Source of the DNA: Tupaia tana
Lineage: Eukaryota; Chordata; Mammalia; Scandentia; Tupaiidae
DNA length: 64,000 bases
Direction: 5' to 3'
NCBI GenBank assembly: GCA_026018925.1
Contig: JAKSZU010000016.1
Coordinates: 78,750,059 to 78,814,058 of the forward strand
Shown here: in pieces, positions 42,126-53,130 of the stretch
How positions within the stretch are numbered: the first letter of the stretch is position 1
How the letters are laid out: the number at the start of each line of letters is the position of its first letter
Notes under the pieces: model-generated
What the model saw: the letters and a program-made list of their open reading frames with translations, nothing else
Told to the model about the DNA's origin: nothing
Databases searched by the model: none
Made by a program: the position numbers and the translations under genes

Positions 42126-42900
42126 CTGTTATTTGTGGCCTTCATTATCTCCTGAGAAAGGCTCCTGGTCCTCATCTGCTCTTCTTTTTGCAGGAGAGGT
42201 GGAAAGCCAAGGATCCTTTCCTGGTGCCACCTGGCCCTCAGGCAACCAGCACCTGGGCCTTCTTCTCATGGCTGGAGCAGATGCGCATTGGCACCGGTTC
42301 CCTTCAATCAGTGGGACATCATTCCTGCATCGCTAGGAAAATGAAACAATGAGAGTTATACAAGACCCACGGTGACACTGAGAAATGGGGAGCTGCCGCG
42401 AGCGCCGCACAGCCAGATCTGTGTGCCTGCCAGCTCACACATGGCCCTCTCACATTTATCTCGGGAAACAGGGAGCTGTCATGGTGGTGAGCACGAACAT
42501 GCAGCCATCAAAGAGCAGCCCTGGGAAGGACACCCCAGCCTCTGTCACAAGCTGTGTGGCCAGAGCCCGGGCTCCACGGCAATCCAGCTGGGTAAGTTGT
42601 ATGGCCGTCACTGCCCTGGGTCAGAGGGCACTGGCCCCCTGGCAGCCAGGGGACTTTCTCACTAACGTCCCTGTTGACTCTGATCTCTTTGGATTGAAGC
42701 ATATTTCCTAAATGACCCATCATTGGATTTCCTGGTCAGTGCTTCCCAAAGTGTGGGAGGCACCTTTCAGGGAATTTTAAAGTCATGAGTATGAAACATT
42801 AACGTTAATTTTTCTTAGAGTGAAAGTTCCCTCTTTCCTTTTCTATCATTTCTTTAGCTATCATGAAGGCAATATCAATACTCTGTCACTTTTCTCTGAT
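42126..42900. other. GC-richer unassigned DNA with splice-like signals
   Basis: A pyrimidine tract plus AG at 42192-42193 ('cttctttttgcag') and a donor-like GGTAAGTT at 42590-42597 could bound an exon of about 400 bp on the plus strand. No frame stays open across it, so at best it would be non-coding. 42,733-42,800 starts like a hAT MITE ('cagtgcttcccaaagtgtggg'). Confidence 0.25.
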
Positions 42901-42920
42901 GCTTTCTTTTTTCAAAAAAT

Positions 42921-42960
42921 GTATTTGATTTTATTTATTATTTTTTTAATTTGCTGCAGG

Positions 42961-42997
<37 letters not shown>

Positions 42998-43132
42998 CAA
43001 GAGAAAGAGAGAGCGAGTGAGAGAGAGAGAGGAAGAGAGAAAGTGAAAAAGTAAAGCCACCAGATCTGGCACTTGAACCATAGTTGACCAGGTGGAAGTC
43101 TAGCACCTTAACTACCATGCCACCTGCAGTCT
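42921..43132 (-). mobile_element. tSINE-A copy with internal deletion and (CA)n
   Basis: T-rich start, 'ttgctgcaggcc', then (CA)n at 42962-42995 where the SINE normally has 'gcgcgtgcgc', a GA stretch, then directly 'gccaccagatctggcacttgaacc' and the head end 'atgccacctgcag'. The deletion junction lies at nearly the same place as in the 17385 copy. Confidence 0.82.
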
Positions 43133-43179
43133 ATTCTCTCCAACGTTTTCTAACTTTTTTATGCAAAGAGGTAACAGCC

Positions 43180-43345
43180 GTCAGACCCAAATCCATGGGG
43201 GGCATAGAATAGTATGAAGATAATGTGTATGGTAATACCTTTGACTGGACTAATATATTCATGTTGGAAAAATTATTTTGTATGCTATAAACATGTACAG
43301 TGATTGAATGTAATAGAAATAAAAGAAAATTAAAGGAAAAAAAAG
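43180..43345 (+). mobile_element. Lineage L1 3' UTR end
   Basis: 'gataatgtgtatggtaatacctttgactggactaat', 'tattcatgttggaaaaattattttg', 'gtacagtgattgaatgtaatag' is closely similar to 57,895-57,990 and more loosely to 56,020-56,110, which is attached to an L1 ORF2 end. The tail is A-rich. Confidence 0.65.
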
Positions 43346-43370
43346 TATACAGATAAAATTACATAGTATA

Positions 43371-43611
43371 TTTTTTTTGGAGAGATTTTTGCTATAGGGC
43401 ACGTTCGTTTGCCAGAAAGACAGAAAGCAAGAAATCACCCCCCAGGGAGGATGGCCACGCTGCAATCCCTTCCTCCATTCTCCTCTCAGGTTATCGGGCA
43501 CACATGCACACATGCCTGGCGTGAGTTTAAGCTACCAGGTCCAGGATTCGAACTGTGGTCGACTACATGGGAGTCCAGCGACATTAGCCATTATGCAAAC
43601 TGCTGGTCCCT
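43371..43611 (-). mobile_element. tSINE-A copy, young
   Basis: 'tttttttggagagatttttgctatagggcacg', a shortened GA stretch, full body and the end 'atgcaaactgctggtccc'. TSD about CATAGTA (43362 and 43613). Inserted just after the tail of an L1 3' end. Confidence 0.9.
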
Positions 43612-43978
43612 CCATAGTACTTTTAAAAAAATATTTATTTTACTCTTTGCTCCTACATATGACAGATGATACTATTTTCCATTCATGGAATGATATAAGG
43701 TATCTTTTTATATTTTTTATATTTAATAAAGTCAAGTTGAAAAGAAAATGCACAAAAACATAAAAGAGGTTTCTGCATGTATAGTGAAACTAGTGAAAAA
43801 ATGACTGAGAGGTGGAAAACTGGCTTTGACCATTTGAACGTCATTCTGATATTGTTCCCAACTTTGTCTTTAAAGTTTTTATTCATGGGTCTTAGTAACA
43901 AGTGCAGGGCTTTACTGTTTATCTCCTCTTCCAGTAAACTAAGGCTCTGGTAGTAAAGAAGATCATTATGTTCCTAAG
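43612..43978. other. Unassigned AT-rich DNA
   Basis: No gene or repeat I can name. Confidence 0.45.
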
Positions 43979-43990
43979 AGTCTCTTTTCT

Positions 43991-44245
43991 TGGGACCAGC
44001 AGTTGGCATAATGGCTATGTCACTGGACTCCTGTGTCATCGGCCATGGTTCAAGTCCCAGACCAGTTGGCTTAAACTCACACTGGGTGCATGTGTGTGCA
44101 TGCCCAAGATCCCTAGAGGAGAATGGAGGAGAAGGGATTTCAGCGTGGTCATCTCCCCTGGGGGGTGATTTCTCACTTTCTGTCTCTCTCTGTCTTTCTG
44201 GCGAGCGCACGCACCCTGTAGCAAAAACCTCTCCAAAAAAAAAAA
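43991..44245 (+). mobile_element. tSINE-A copy with perfect 12-bp TSD
   Basis: Head TGGGACCAGCAGTTGGCATA, full body, 'gcgagcgcacgcaccctgtagcaaaaacctctcc' plus A. TSD AGTCTCTTTTCT at 43979-43990 and 44246-44257. Confidence 0.93.
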
Positions 44246-44259
44246 AGTCTCTTTTCTCA

Positions 44260-46250
44260 AAAAAAATGAAAAAACTAATCTCCTTTAAACATTTTTTTAA
44301 AATCTACTATTTTCTTCTAGTTTTCTTCCCACTCCACTTAGGATCTACTGGACAGTTACAGTTCTTCAGCTTCTCCAAATCCCACCCAGAACTGAGTACG
44401 CACTGCCAGCATTTGTGAGACACTGGCAGTAAGGGACCTCACCCCTCCCACCCTAACCGTCCCCAGTGAAGACAGTGCATCATGACATTAGGATCTTTTA
44501 CTGTGCTTTGTTTGTTCGGTCCTTATAGCGTGCGCTATTGAGATTGAAGCAAAAATCAGTATGTATGAAAATTCCTAGAGTCCTTTACCTGCTTTACATT
44601 TCCAAATACACATGAGGATTTTCTTTCCTATTTTTTGTTTTGATGTTTTTTATTTTCTTATTTTTTACATTTAATCACTGCACGTCTTTAAAGCATACAC
44701 AGGAAGTTTCCCAGCATGAATACACTGCATATTAATCTAGTCAAAGATATTACCCTACACACTGTCATCAATATGTAATTTTCCATTTTTGTGTCTGTTA
44801 AGTGTTTTGCTGTCATCTTCCCCACCCCCCCGACTCCCACCCTCCTGTCCCCCATGGCCCTTCGCCCTTCCACACTGTCTGCTTTCCATCTTTTATACCT
44901 TCTGCTCTTTCAGTTTCTGCCACAGAGAGCAGACATCCAGTGTACATTAAGGGAGGACATACAGTGCCTAAGAACTTTGTGACCTTTATGGTTAGTGTAG
45001 AAGGACATGCTACCCAAGCTTCAAAGTCAGATCGTAAGAAGGGTCGGGGCCTGACTCTGGCACTTGCTAGCTTGGGACAGGACACTGTTGCACTATGGGC
45101 TCAGGTGCAGGCTAGTTCTTGACGAGGAGTTGCATCACCTACAGTTGAGGTACGGTGACACTGTGGTATTTCCCTTGGATCTACACAGGATGGGGAGCTC
45201 TATTCAAAACTCTATCTGCATTATTAAGTAGAAGGAAGGCAGTATTCAAGGTCATCCCATGTATGCAGGACAACAAGGCCCATCCGTGAGAACAGCAAAA
45301 AGCATCAGGACAGAGTGATACATAGGATGAGCAGACACCCCTCAGGTGTCCACTACCAGAGGGAAGAAATAGACTGTCGTTCTGATGTCTTCCGTTTCAT
45401 GTCTCTTCAGGAGAGAACATGGGAATGAGGTCCTAGAGCGAGGTCTGGCTCAGCCGGAAGTCTTGTGCCAATGCTGTATTTCCTTTCTGCAATGTTGATT
45501 TTTACATCCTAACTATACTCAGTCATACAACTTGCACTGCACTGAAATCCTCTCTTCACCCAATCCTGAAATATATTATTTTACCAATCCAAATATGTCA
45601 GGGATTTTATTGCATTTGCATTTCAAACCTGATAAAATCATTTTCCGGGTGACATTTTTCCTTGAAGGCAACTTCAAATTGAATATTTTTTCCTTGTTAT
45701 CTCTCTCTCCCATTCCAGGCCAACTTCACTTTCAGATTGCAAATCACTCAATATCAAGAGAGCGACGATGATCCACTGTTGCCATCTTTCCCTCCCTGGT
45801 GTGCGAGGAGGTTCAGCTTTGCATTTCCAACTCAGGTCTAGCCTTACAGAATATCTTTTTTAAGCATCTTAAAATATCTCTATTGCCTGCATCTCACAAG
45901 CTGATTGTTGCTTTTTGCCAGATGCTACCAATGGAAGCCTGCTATCCTGCCCCAAAGGAAGGTGAGCCTAAAAGATGCATTCATGTTTGCATTTCAGAAC
46001 TACACTCTTCATCTGTGACCCTCGTTCTTGTTTTCCTTTAAACGCTTGTCACAAAGGATGCAGGTGTGGAGTCAGAAAACTGAGTCTTAGTTTCATCTCT
46101 TAAAAATGGAGAGAGTAAAAACTAAACCATATGATAGTTCAGAAGATTAAATTAAGTAACATCTTGAATGGTGCCCGACATGGATGTAAACTATTGGGAG
46201 CTCTCTTTAATCTGCTTTATATAATTTTTACCAAAACTGTAACATCTCTT
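44260..46250. other. Unassigned DNA, 2 kb
   Basis: No SINE, L1 or MIR that I can name. ORFs reach 106 codons (44802-45122), with overlapping ORFs on the other strand and no motif. One of the two longest repeat-poor stretches of the window. Confidence 0.4.
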
Positions 46251-46257
46251 CACCAAT

Positions 46258-46497
46258 TTGATATAAGGCATGTGTGCTCATCAGAGAGAGAGAGAGAGAA
46301 AAAAGAGAGAGAGAATGAGAAATCACGCCCAGGAGGGCTGGCCATGCCACAATCCTTTCTCCATTTTCCTCTCAGGCTTTTGGGTGTGTATGCACAGGAG
46401 CCCAGTGAGTTTTTCAAGCTGATGAGTCTGGGACTCTAACCACAGTCATCCACATTGAATCCAGATGCCTTACCCTTGCACCATCTCCTGGCCCCAG
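46258..46497 (-). mobile_element. tSINE-A copy, tail end eroded
   Basis: It starts at 'gatataaggcatgtgtgctcatc' without a poly-T, then a GA stretch, 'ccaggagggctggccatgcc', antisense box B 'gggactctaacc', end 'accatctcctggcccc'. Confidence 0.85.
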
Positions 46498-46579
46498 ATC
46501 TTCTTAGGAAGATCTCTAATGTGAATTATTTACATGGCGAAACTCCACAGCTCAGTAATGGAAAAAGTAGAACTCGGAG

Positions 46580-46760
46580 TTAAAACAGCTAGCTCCAGTC
46601 AGGACATATTTGAAATCATGTAACCATGCGTACTACTTAACCTCTGAGAACTTTGGTTTTCACATCAAAACATGAGCAAATAATCTGTAGCTAGTAGGGT
46701 TGATGTGAAGGTAGAATCTGATAGAGTGCCCAAAATAGCTTTGCAATCTTCAAAACAGTG
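46580..46760 (+). repeat. MIR SINE
   Basis: 'actacttaacctctgagaactttggttttcacatc', 'gagcaaataatctgtagctagtagggttgatgtgaagg' follow the MIR core and 3' half. Confidence 0.6.
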
Positions 46761-46789
46761 CTCTTGCCATTGGTAAGAGAAGGTAATTT

Positions 46790-46980
46790 GCACAGAACTT
46801 CTTCTATGTAGCAGGCACCTTGCCAAGAACTTTATACAGTATGTCACACTGAATCCTGACTACAATTCTGTTGTAAGTGTCCTTTCCAGGTTCACACAGG
46901 AAGAAATGGAGGCACCAAGAAGTCAAACTCTTATGTACCTGAGTAACAAAACAAGGCTCATTCCCCAGTTGTTGTGTTTA
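46790..46980 (-). repeat. MIR SINE, antisense
   Basis: 'ttctatgtagcaggcaccttgccaagaactttatacagtatgtcacactgaatcctgactacaattctg' is clear antisense MIR. It lies tail-to-tail with the sense MIR just upstream. Confidence 0.75.
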
Positions 46981-46984
46981 CTGT

Positions 46985-47480
46985 CATTGTCACTGTATTC
47001 ACTCTGTCAGAGATACGGGGCTTTTAAAACCTAAAATTAAAAGAGAAAACAAAGAAAAATTATTATGAAAGGAGAAAAAAAATGTGATGCTCCAAGAACA
47101 ATTTTCTTGGCATGTCTTCGAAACACTAATTGAAAACTTGTTTAAACACCCAGGACTGTCATCCAGATGGTGAAACATACAATTAAAATAATTACCCTAA
47201 ATCTGGCAATCTAGAATTATCACTTATTATTATTAATATAACACCTATTAAGACAGAATTAACTTTTTTTAACTTCAAACTCCTTCTGTAATATTTAGCA
47301 CAGCCCCACAGGCATAAAGATTACCTGTCTTTTGGGTAGTCTTTATATAGCACCTTCCATTTGCATTCAGAATTGTCTGGTAAGAGTGCTTCCCCGGGTA
47401 TTAATAATTCACCCAGCAATCCTGCAACAGCACGCATCTCATTTCCATTACACGGAAGGGCACAACAATGCTCATGTGGA
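46985..47480. other. Unassigned AT-rich DNA
   Basis: No gene or repeat recognised up to the CTCF-like motif. Confidence 0.45.
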
Positions 47481-47486
47481 GCGAAC

Positions 47487-47505
47487 TCTGCCACCTAGTG
47501 GCTAA
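47487..47505 (-). promoter_or_regulatory. CTCF-like binding motif
   Basis: The complement reads TAGCCACTAGGTGGCAGAG, a close match to the CTCF consensus (core CCASYAGRKGGCRS). It is outside the recognised SINEs. A tSINE-A copy lies 30 bp downstream. Binding is an inference from sequence only. Confidence 0.5.
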
Positions 47506-47534
47506 ATTATACAGCAGGGTTTTGTTTTGTTCTG

Positions 47535-47796
47535 TTTTTAAGAGATTTTTCCAATAGGGCAGGCACGTACGCTCGCCAGAGAGACAGAGACAAAAAGCGA
47601 GAAATCACTACCCTCCTGCCTCTCACCAGGGGCGATGGCCATGCCGCAATCCCTTCTCCCTCGTTCTCCTCTTGGGATTTTGGGCATGCACACACATGCG
47701 CCTGGTGTGTTTTAGTTCTGGGTCCAGGATTTGAACCGTGGTTAACCACATGGGAGCCCAGTGATATAACTACTATGTAATAATCTGCAGGTCCCA
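47535..47796 (-). mobile_element. tSINE-A copy
   Basis: 'ttaagagatttttccaatagggcaggcacgtacgctcgcc', 'gcgatggccatgccgcaatccc', antisense box B 'ggatttgaaccgtgg', end 'taatctgcaggtccc'. The TSD is unclear. Confidence 0.88.
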
Positions 47797-47799
47797 CGG

Positions 47800-48229
47800 T
47801 AGAGATTTTTTTCTTGACTCAGACCAGTGTCTATGCGCCTGATCTGACAAAAACTTTTGAATTATGAAAATAATAGAAATAAAAATAAAATTAAAGCATT
47901 AAGAGCAACTTAAATTTTCAGTTTAGACATAAACTTACTTTCTTCAGCCCTGCTGTTTTAACTCATCCAGGGCAATAAGAGATATCAACATAAATGCTAA
48001 CCACATAAATTAGTAGTAACTGCTCTTCACTTGACTGTGAAAGCAAACCTGCTAAAATTTGATTCCTTTGAGAAGAGAAATCTATACAAACACAGAATTC
48101 AGATTTGCTAAGATTTCAATATGGCAAGTGTGTTTCGAGCAGTTACTTTTTGTCAGACGTTAGACTGAGTGTTTTATATACATCCTCTTGACCAAGATCC
48201 AGTGAATCTGCAGAGCAGGGCAAGTCTCA
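47800..48229. other. Unassigned DNA; possible MIR scrap near 48140-48200
   Basis: 'gtcagacgttagactgagtgttttatatacatcc' resembles the antisense MIR end ('ccaggcactgttctaagcgctttac'). The rest is unnamed. Confidence 0.35.
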
Positions 48230-48420
48230 CTTCCGTGGCTAAGGGGCAACAGCCTTGGTGTGAGTCCTGATTCTAATGCTGGATTCATTACTAAACTCTT
48301 AGTACTTCGACTTTGTCGAAGGGAAAAAATAAGAGTACCTCTCCGTGACCGTTAATTGTGTGAGTCGACACAACTGAGGCACAGTGCCCAGATGTGTGGT
48401 CAAACATTATTCTGGATGTT
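48230..48420 (+). repeat. MIR SINE, diverged
   Basis: 'tggtgtgagtcctgattctaatgctgg', 'actcttagtacttcgactttgtcgaagg', 'aataagagtacctctccgtgaccgttaattgtgtgagtcg' follow the MIR order with many changes. Confidence 0.4.
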
Positions 48421-48534
48421 TCCATGAGGCTGTTTTTGAATGAGATTAGCATTTAAGTCAGGGGACTCTGACTAAAGTAGATTGTCCTTCATAATGTGGA
48501 TTGGTTTTATCTAATCCACTGATGGCCTGACTAG

Positions 48535-48775
48535 AGCAAAAGTCCGAGCTCCTTTGACCGAGAGGGAATTCGATCACAGGCGGCCTTCAGACCTGAACTG
48601 CAGCACTGGCTCTGCCTTGGGTCTTCAGCTTGATGCTCCACCTGGCAGGTTTTGGACTTGCAGGCTTCCATACTTGTGAGCCAATCCCTACCATCAGTCT
48701 GACACACACACATACACACACACACACACATGCCTGCATATCCTATTGATGGTGTTTTTCAAGTGCTCTATGGCA
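48535..48775 (+). repeat. Old dispersed repeat, probably an LTR end, with (CA)n
   Basis: 'ctggctctgccttgggtcttcagcttg', 'ttttggacttgcaggcttccatacttgtgagccaatccc' and, after a microsatellite (48702-48731), 'catatcctattgatgg' match a common old mammalian repeat end ('gacttctcagcctccataatcgtgtgagccaattcc...tcctattgg'). I do not recall its family name with certainty. Confidence 0.4.
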
Positions 48776-49019
48776 AAAAACTAATAATAATAATACATGT
48801 GTGTATTTTCATTGTAATAAATCAGCAGTAATTGGTTGTGGTGTTATAGTTACCATAGTTTATCACCTGCCTCCCTCATGAGACTGAGCTTCATGAGCGT
48901 GGTGGTCCTGTCTCTGGGTCCCTAGATAGACCCATTGATAAACATATTGCTTTGCAGAGACCACTTGGTGCCATTTATGAATGGAGAGACAAAGAATGAA
49001 TGAGTCCCTCTCCCTACCC

Positions 49020-49210
49020 AAAAAAAAAGCTTAATACCAGCCTTATTCATTAGAACAACACATCAGAAAATACCCAGATTTCCAAGTTTAGGAAAAGGGT
49101 TATTACATACATTGTTTTTCACCAACTTGATGGTAGGTTATGCAGTGATTCAAAATGTCCACAAAAAGTATGTGATGTCATGTAATTATATTTACTATAT
49201 ACTTACATCT
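49020..49210 (+). repeat. Possible old L1 3' fragment
   Basis: 'ggtaggttatgcagtgattcaaaatgtcc' and flanks resemble the L1M 3' motif 'tactatgcagccattaaaaatg'. Weak. Confidence 0.3.
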
Positions 49211-50145
49211 TGCATCTATTAGGTCATCAAGTGTTTGTCTATTTACATTTTATTGGATGAAGATACTGATTTTATATTAAAAATGATCACCAATGCATTT
49301 TTTAAATCCACATTTACAGATGTTAAAGAGGGAAACTGAGGATGGTTCTCTGACCCTGACAACTTATACAGTAATGACTGAAAGCACAGATCATGAGCGT
49401 TTGGATCCTCCCACTTGGTCCCTAAGGCTCCTGATCTCCTACTAAGCAGCAGCTGTGTGGATTTCATTGGTCGGCCCACCAAGGCATTCGTTTCCTTTCT
49501 ACCTGCCTGAAACACCACCTGTTGGGGTGTTGGGATATTTACTTGCCAGTTCTGACTAGAGAAGTCAGCATTACTATGCCATTTCAAATAATCAGGGTTG
49601 AATTATTGGAGAAGGTAAGTGGTTGAGAAATGACGGGGTTCCAAGTATAAGAAACCATTTAGTGGAAGCCTATGAAGTTGGAGACTCCAGTTCATCATTA
49701 CCGGGTCAGTTTTGCCAAGGCACCATGCCTGAAGCCATGAGATGGAAGGAAGATTTGGGAGAACAGACCTATGTTGAGATGCAGATGGGCACTTCCTTCC
49801 CGTGTGGCTCCTCCCCATCCCATAAGTTGCCGACCTGTGGCTTTCTTCAGGTTCCCCCAATCCTCCATGCCCTTCTTTCCTCATATAGAGGTTTGAAATG
49901 TTTACTTTGCTGGAAATAACCCCAAATTCCCACCCCACCAACCCACACTCTGTCTATTCCACCTCTCCTAGGTGAGACCACCTAGCCTTCACAGTAACCT
50001 AACTTTTTCGAACCCTAGACCAGGTGAGATGGCTATCCCTCCATATCCTCAAAACCTGATACATTCCGTCAGAGAATACCTAAATTATCCCATCAGTAAA
50101 GAGCAGTATATGCTAACAACAGTAATAAAATAAAATGTTCCATTA
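49211..50145. other. Unassigned DNA
   Basis: ORFs of 112-114 codons on the minus strand (49243-49941) have no domains and are offset by competing ORFs. 49,300-49,340 may be a MIR scrap ('acagatgttaaagagggaaactgagg'). Confidence 0.4.
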
Positions 50146-50149
50146 TGTG

Positions 50150-50310
50150 ATTATTTGATTAGTGTCTTTTCTACTAGAATTCAAGTTAGATGAGGAATTG
50201 GGCTGTTGGTTCCTGATTTATTTTCTTGTTTTCTAGAACAATGCCTAATCCAGTAGATTCTGTCAATGTATCCATAAAACTGATGAGTGAATAAATGAAG
50301 GAAAATCTAC
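50150..50310 (+). repeat. L2 3' end
   Basis: 'ttctactagaattcaagttagatgagg', 'tttcttgttttctagaacaatgcctaatcc', 'gtagattctgtcaatg' and 'gatgagtgaataaatgaagg' match the L2 terminal region. Confidence 0.6.
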
Positions 50311-50794
50311 AGATTTTCTGTCTTCATGACTTCCTTGATTCTAGGAGCAACATCTGAAATGTGGGAGAAATGGAGATTGAAGAAACTGGTGAATGTGTGA
50401 ACAATATCATTGCTTTAAAACTATAGAAATAATATCCATGCATAGGGTGAAAAAGAAGTAAAATACAACTATAATATTCAACAAAGATCTACTATATATC
50501 AGCAGGAGGGTGATTTAAGTTAAAACATTCTTAAGTTTTGTGTAATGTTCAGTAGGAAGTTAAAAATAGAGATAAACTTTAGGTTTTATTAAGTATGCCT
50601 GCAAGAATTTTTAAAGTAACCACCAAAAGAAGATGTAACTTATGAGCCAGTAAAGAAAGAAAAAGAAAATTCGAGTAGGATGACAGGGGGAACAATTAAT
50701 CACAGAGAAAAAAAGAAAAGGTAAGAAATAGAAAAAAATATAGAAGAAATAGGCAAAGTTCCAAAGAATAAGTCTAACTACATACAGGCAAGAG
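50311..50794. other. Unassigned AT-rich DNA
   Basis: No gene or named repeat, although it may be further decayed L1. Confidence 0.4.
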
Positions 50795-51524
50795 TTTTTC
50801 ATGAAAATTTTAACTATATGGGAAGTCTTTAAAGAAGACTTAAATAAATGGATAGGTATTCCATGTTCCAGAAAGTTTTAATAATGTTGGAAAATGCCAA
50901 TTTTCCCCTAAATTGGTCTAAAGACCCAATTTGATTGCCAGGAAAGTCCCTATAGTATCTTTTGTGGAACTTAATATACAATTGTAAAATTTATGTAAAA
51001 GAACAAAAGACCAAAAATAGCTAAGACATTTCTAAGGAAAATTAAAAAATGGAATACTTGCCAAACCCAATTAGACTGAACATAAAGTATAACAATTAAG
51101 ACAGTGTGGATGGGGTACAACCGTGATGTGTAGCTATGAAAATAAGAGAGAAAAATATAATGTCTGTGCAGACGTACCTACATTGATAGGAAAGCTTCTT
51201 CTGTGATAGAGAATAGCAACTGCATAGCAGTTAGGAGAGGGGGCTTTCTTTAAAAAAGCAGGTCAACACAATAGGTTATTAAAGAGAGGGAGAGATTGGC
51301 ACTCTTCAATATTTTCAGGAGAATTAAATGTTTAAATATGAAAAATTTCAAAACAATAAGGGTGAAAAATAAAGAAGAATGTCTTTATGATATCTGGGTA
51401 GGTAGAATTTCTTGATCAGGACATAAAAACCATAGCTGGGCCAGCTGGTGGCATGGTCAGTAAGGCAACTGGAACCTACATGGCTGACTGCAATTTGAAT
51501 CTCAGGTCAGCAGCTTGAGAACAC

Positions 51525-51562
<38 letters not shown>

Positions 51563-52500
51563 CGCGCGCACGTGCATGCCAAGAATATCTTGAGAGGAGA
51601 CTGGAGGAGAAGGGATTGTGGTGTGGCCCTCTCCCCTGGGGAGTGATTTCTCACTTTCCTTTTTACTCTGCCTCTCTGGTTAGCACATGCACCTTATAGC
51701 AAAATTAAAGTAAATAAACAATCAAACACACATACTCAAATTTGGCACACCAATTCCAAAACAAACTAAAAACTGTTGACATTATTAGCACCACGTAACT
51801 GAGAAATGGTGGTAGAAGTATAAGTGAGAATTCCTCTAGACTCAATTAGGAAAACCAAACAAACAACATGGACGAAGCCCCTAAATCAGCACCCCTGAAG
51901 AGAAGAACAAATGGTCAATAAAATCCGCAAAGACGCCCATCCTCATTGGGAGTCAGAATAATGCAAATTAAAGCCCCAATAAAATATTCATAAATACCAG
52001 TTTCACAAAGTCTGAAAATATGGATATGAAGCACAGGTGCTTGCATAGACTTGCTGGTTGGGAACTGTTTACAACAATCCTAGAATGCATTAGTCATTGT
52101 TTAATATAGTTAGAGAAACACAGACCTTAGAGACCAGCAATTCCACTTCTGGGAATATACCCTAAAGAAATTTTTGAACATTGCTGGCACCATTATTTCC
52201 ACAAGGACCTTTAAAAGAACAAAACACGTCTGGAAATATCCAGTAAGTCCAACATTACATGAATGGGTAAATAAATTATGGCAAATTCATACAATTGAAC
52301 ATAATGAAGTAAAAATAAATAAATAATATATATGAACGTCATAGATAAGCTCATGAAATACTTTTAGCAAAAATTAAAACAGAAACAAATATTAAAGTAA
52401 TATGTACAGTATTATTTCATCTATACAAGGTTGCCAAATGTGAAGTAAATGAAGTATTGAATAAACAAATCATGGTAAAATTTTAAATAAAGCCTAAGGC
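50795..52500 (+). repeat. Ancient L1: ORF2 middle/3' part and 3' UTR
   Basis: 'gaagacttaaataaatggataggtattccatgttcc', 'gccaggaaagtccc', 'caaaagaccaaaaatagctaagacatttc', 'taaagtataacaattaagacagtgtggatgg' follow L1 ORF2 after the RT domain. 51,880-52,010 gives 'gtcagaataatgcaaattaaagcccc'. 52,135-52,300 gives 'ccagcaattccacttctgggaatataccc' and 'gaatgggtaaataaattatggc' of the 3' end. Frames are broken. The tSINE-A at 51438 interrupts it. Confidence 0.75.
51438..51709 (+). mobile_element. tSINE-A copy carrying a (GT)n microsatellite
   Basis: Head TGGGCCAGCTGGTGGCATGG. At 51528-51559 the normal 'cacgtgtgcgtgcgtgcc' has expanded to about 16 GT units, followed by an alternating CG/CA run. Body and end ('gcaccttatagcaaaatt') are standard. 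Confidence 0.9.
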
Positions 52501-52900
52501 ATAATAATCACAAAATTCAGAAGATTATCTTTAGGTTTAATGTAGGAGGTACATTAAAGGTAAATATCCAAGAAGTTTGCAAAATTATTGATGATATTCT
52601 TCCTTTTTGTTGATTAATTTGTATACTATATATATTATGTTATTGTTTTCTAATTTACAAATAAATAATATATTTTTATTTATAAAATATAACTTTTTAA
52701 TGGAGGGAGGGCTAGTTCGATGTTTCTGTTGTTTTCTTATATTATTGATTTTCCTATCAATTACATTATTGGTAAAAACTGAAACTTTAAATCAAGTCAG
52801 TTTTTCTGTCGCGGCTTTCTGAGGCCATAGGATGCCCGTTGACTGAACAACCAGATGGTTTCCCTTGTTGTGTAGATATTATATTTGGATTTCTTAAAAT
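52501..52900. other. Unassigned AT-rich DNA
   Basis: No gene or named repeat; 'cataataatcacaaaattcag' and surroundings may be L1 tail. Confidence 0.4.
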
Positions 52901-53130
52901 TATTTTTTTCATTGCCAGAGGGTATATGTGCTCATCAAAAAGAGAGAGAGAGAACACTTCCAATGGGACATGGTTAAACCAAAATCTCTTCTCCGTTTCT
53001 CCATCCTTCAGGATTTGAGGCATGCACACATATGCACCTGGCATGTTTGCAAGCTGCCTGGGCCAGGACCGGAACTGTGATCAGTTCTGGGATCTGGCTA
53101 CCTTAACCACTAAGCAATGGGGGACGACCC
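52901..53130 (-). mobile_element. tSINE-A copy, old divergent subfamily
   Basis: 'attgccagagggtatatgtgctcatc', a short GA stretch, 'ccatccttcaggatttgaggcatgc', antisense box B 'aggaccggaactgtg', end 'ccttaaccactaagcaatggg'. TSD about TATTTGG (52882 and 53131). Shares the CCCTCTGG-type 3' end. Confidence 0.8.

Noticed and set aside
44802-45122. 106-codon ORF in a repeat-poor stretch
   Set aside because: No domain, a competing 90-codon ORF on the other strand over the same bases, and no splice support.
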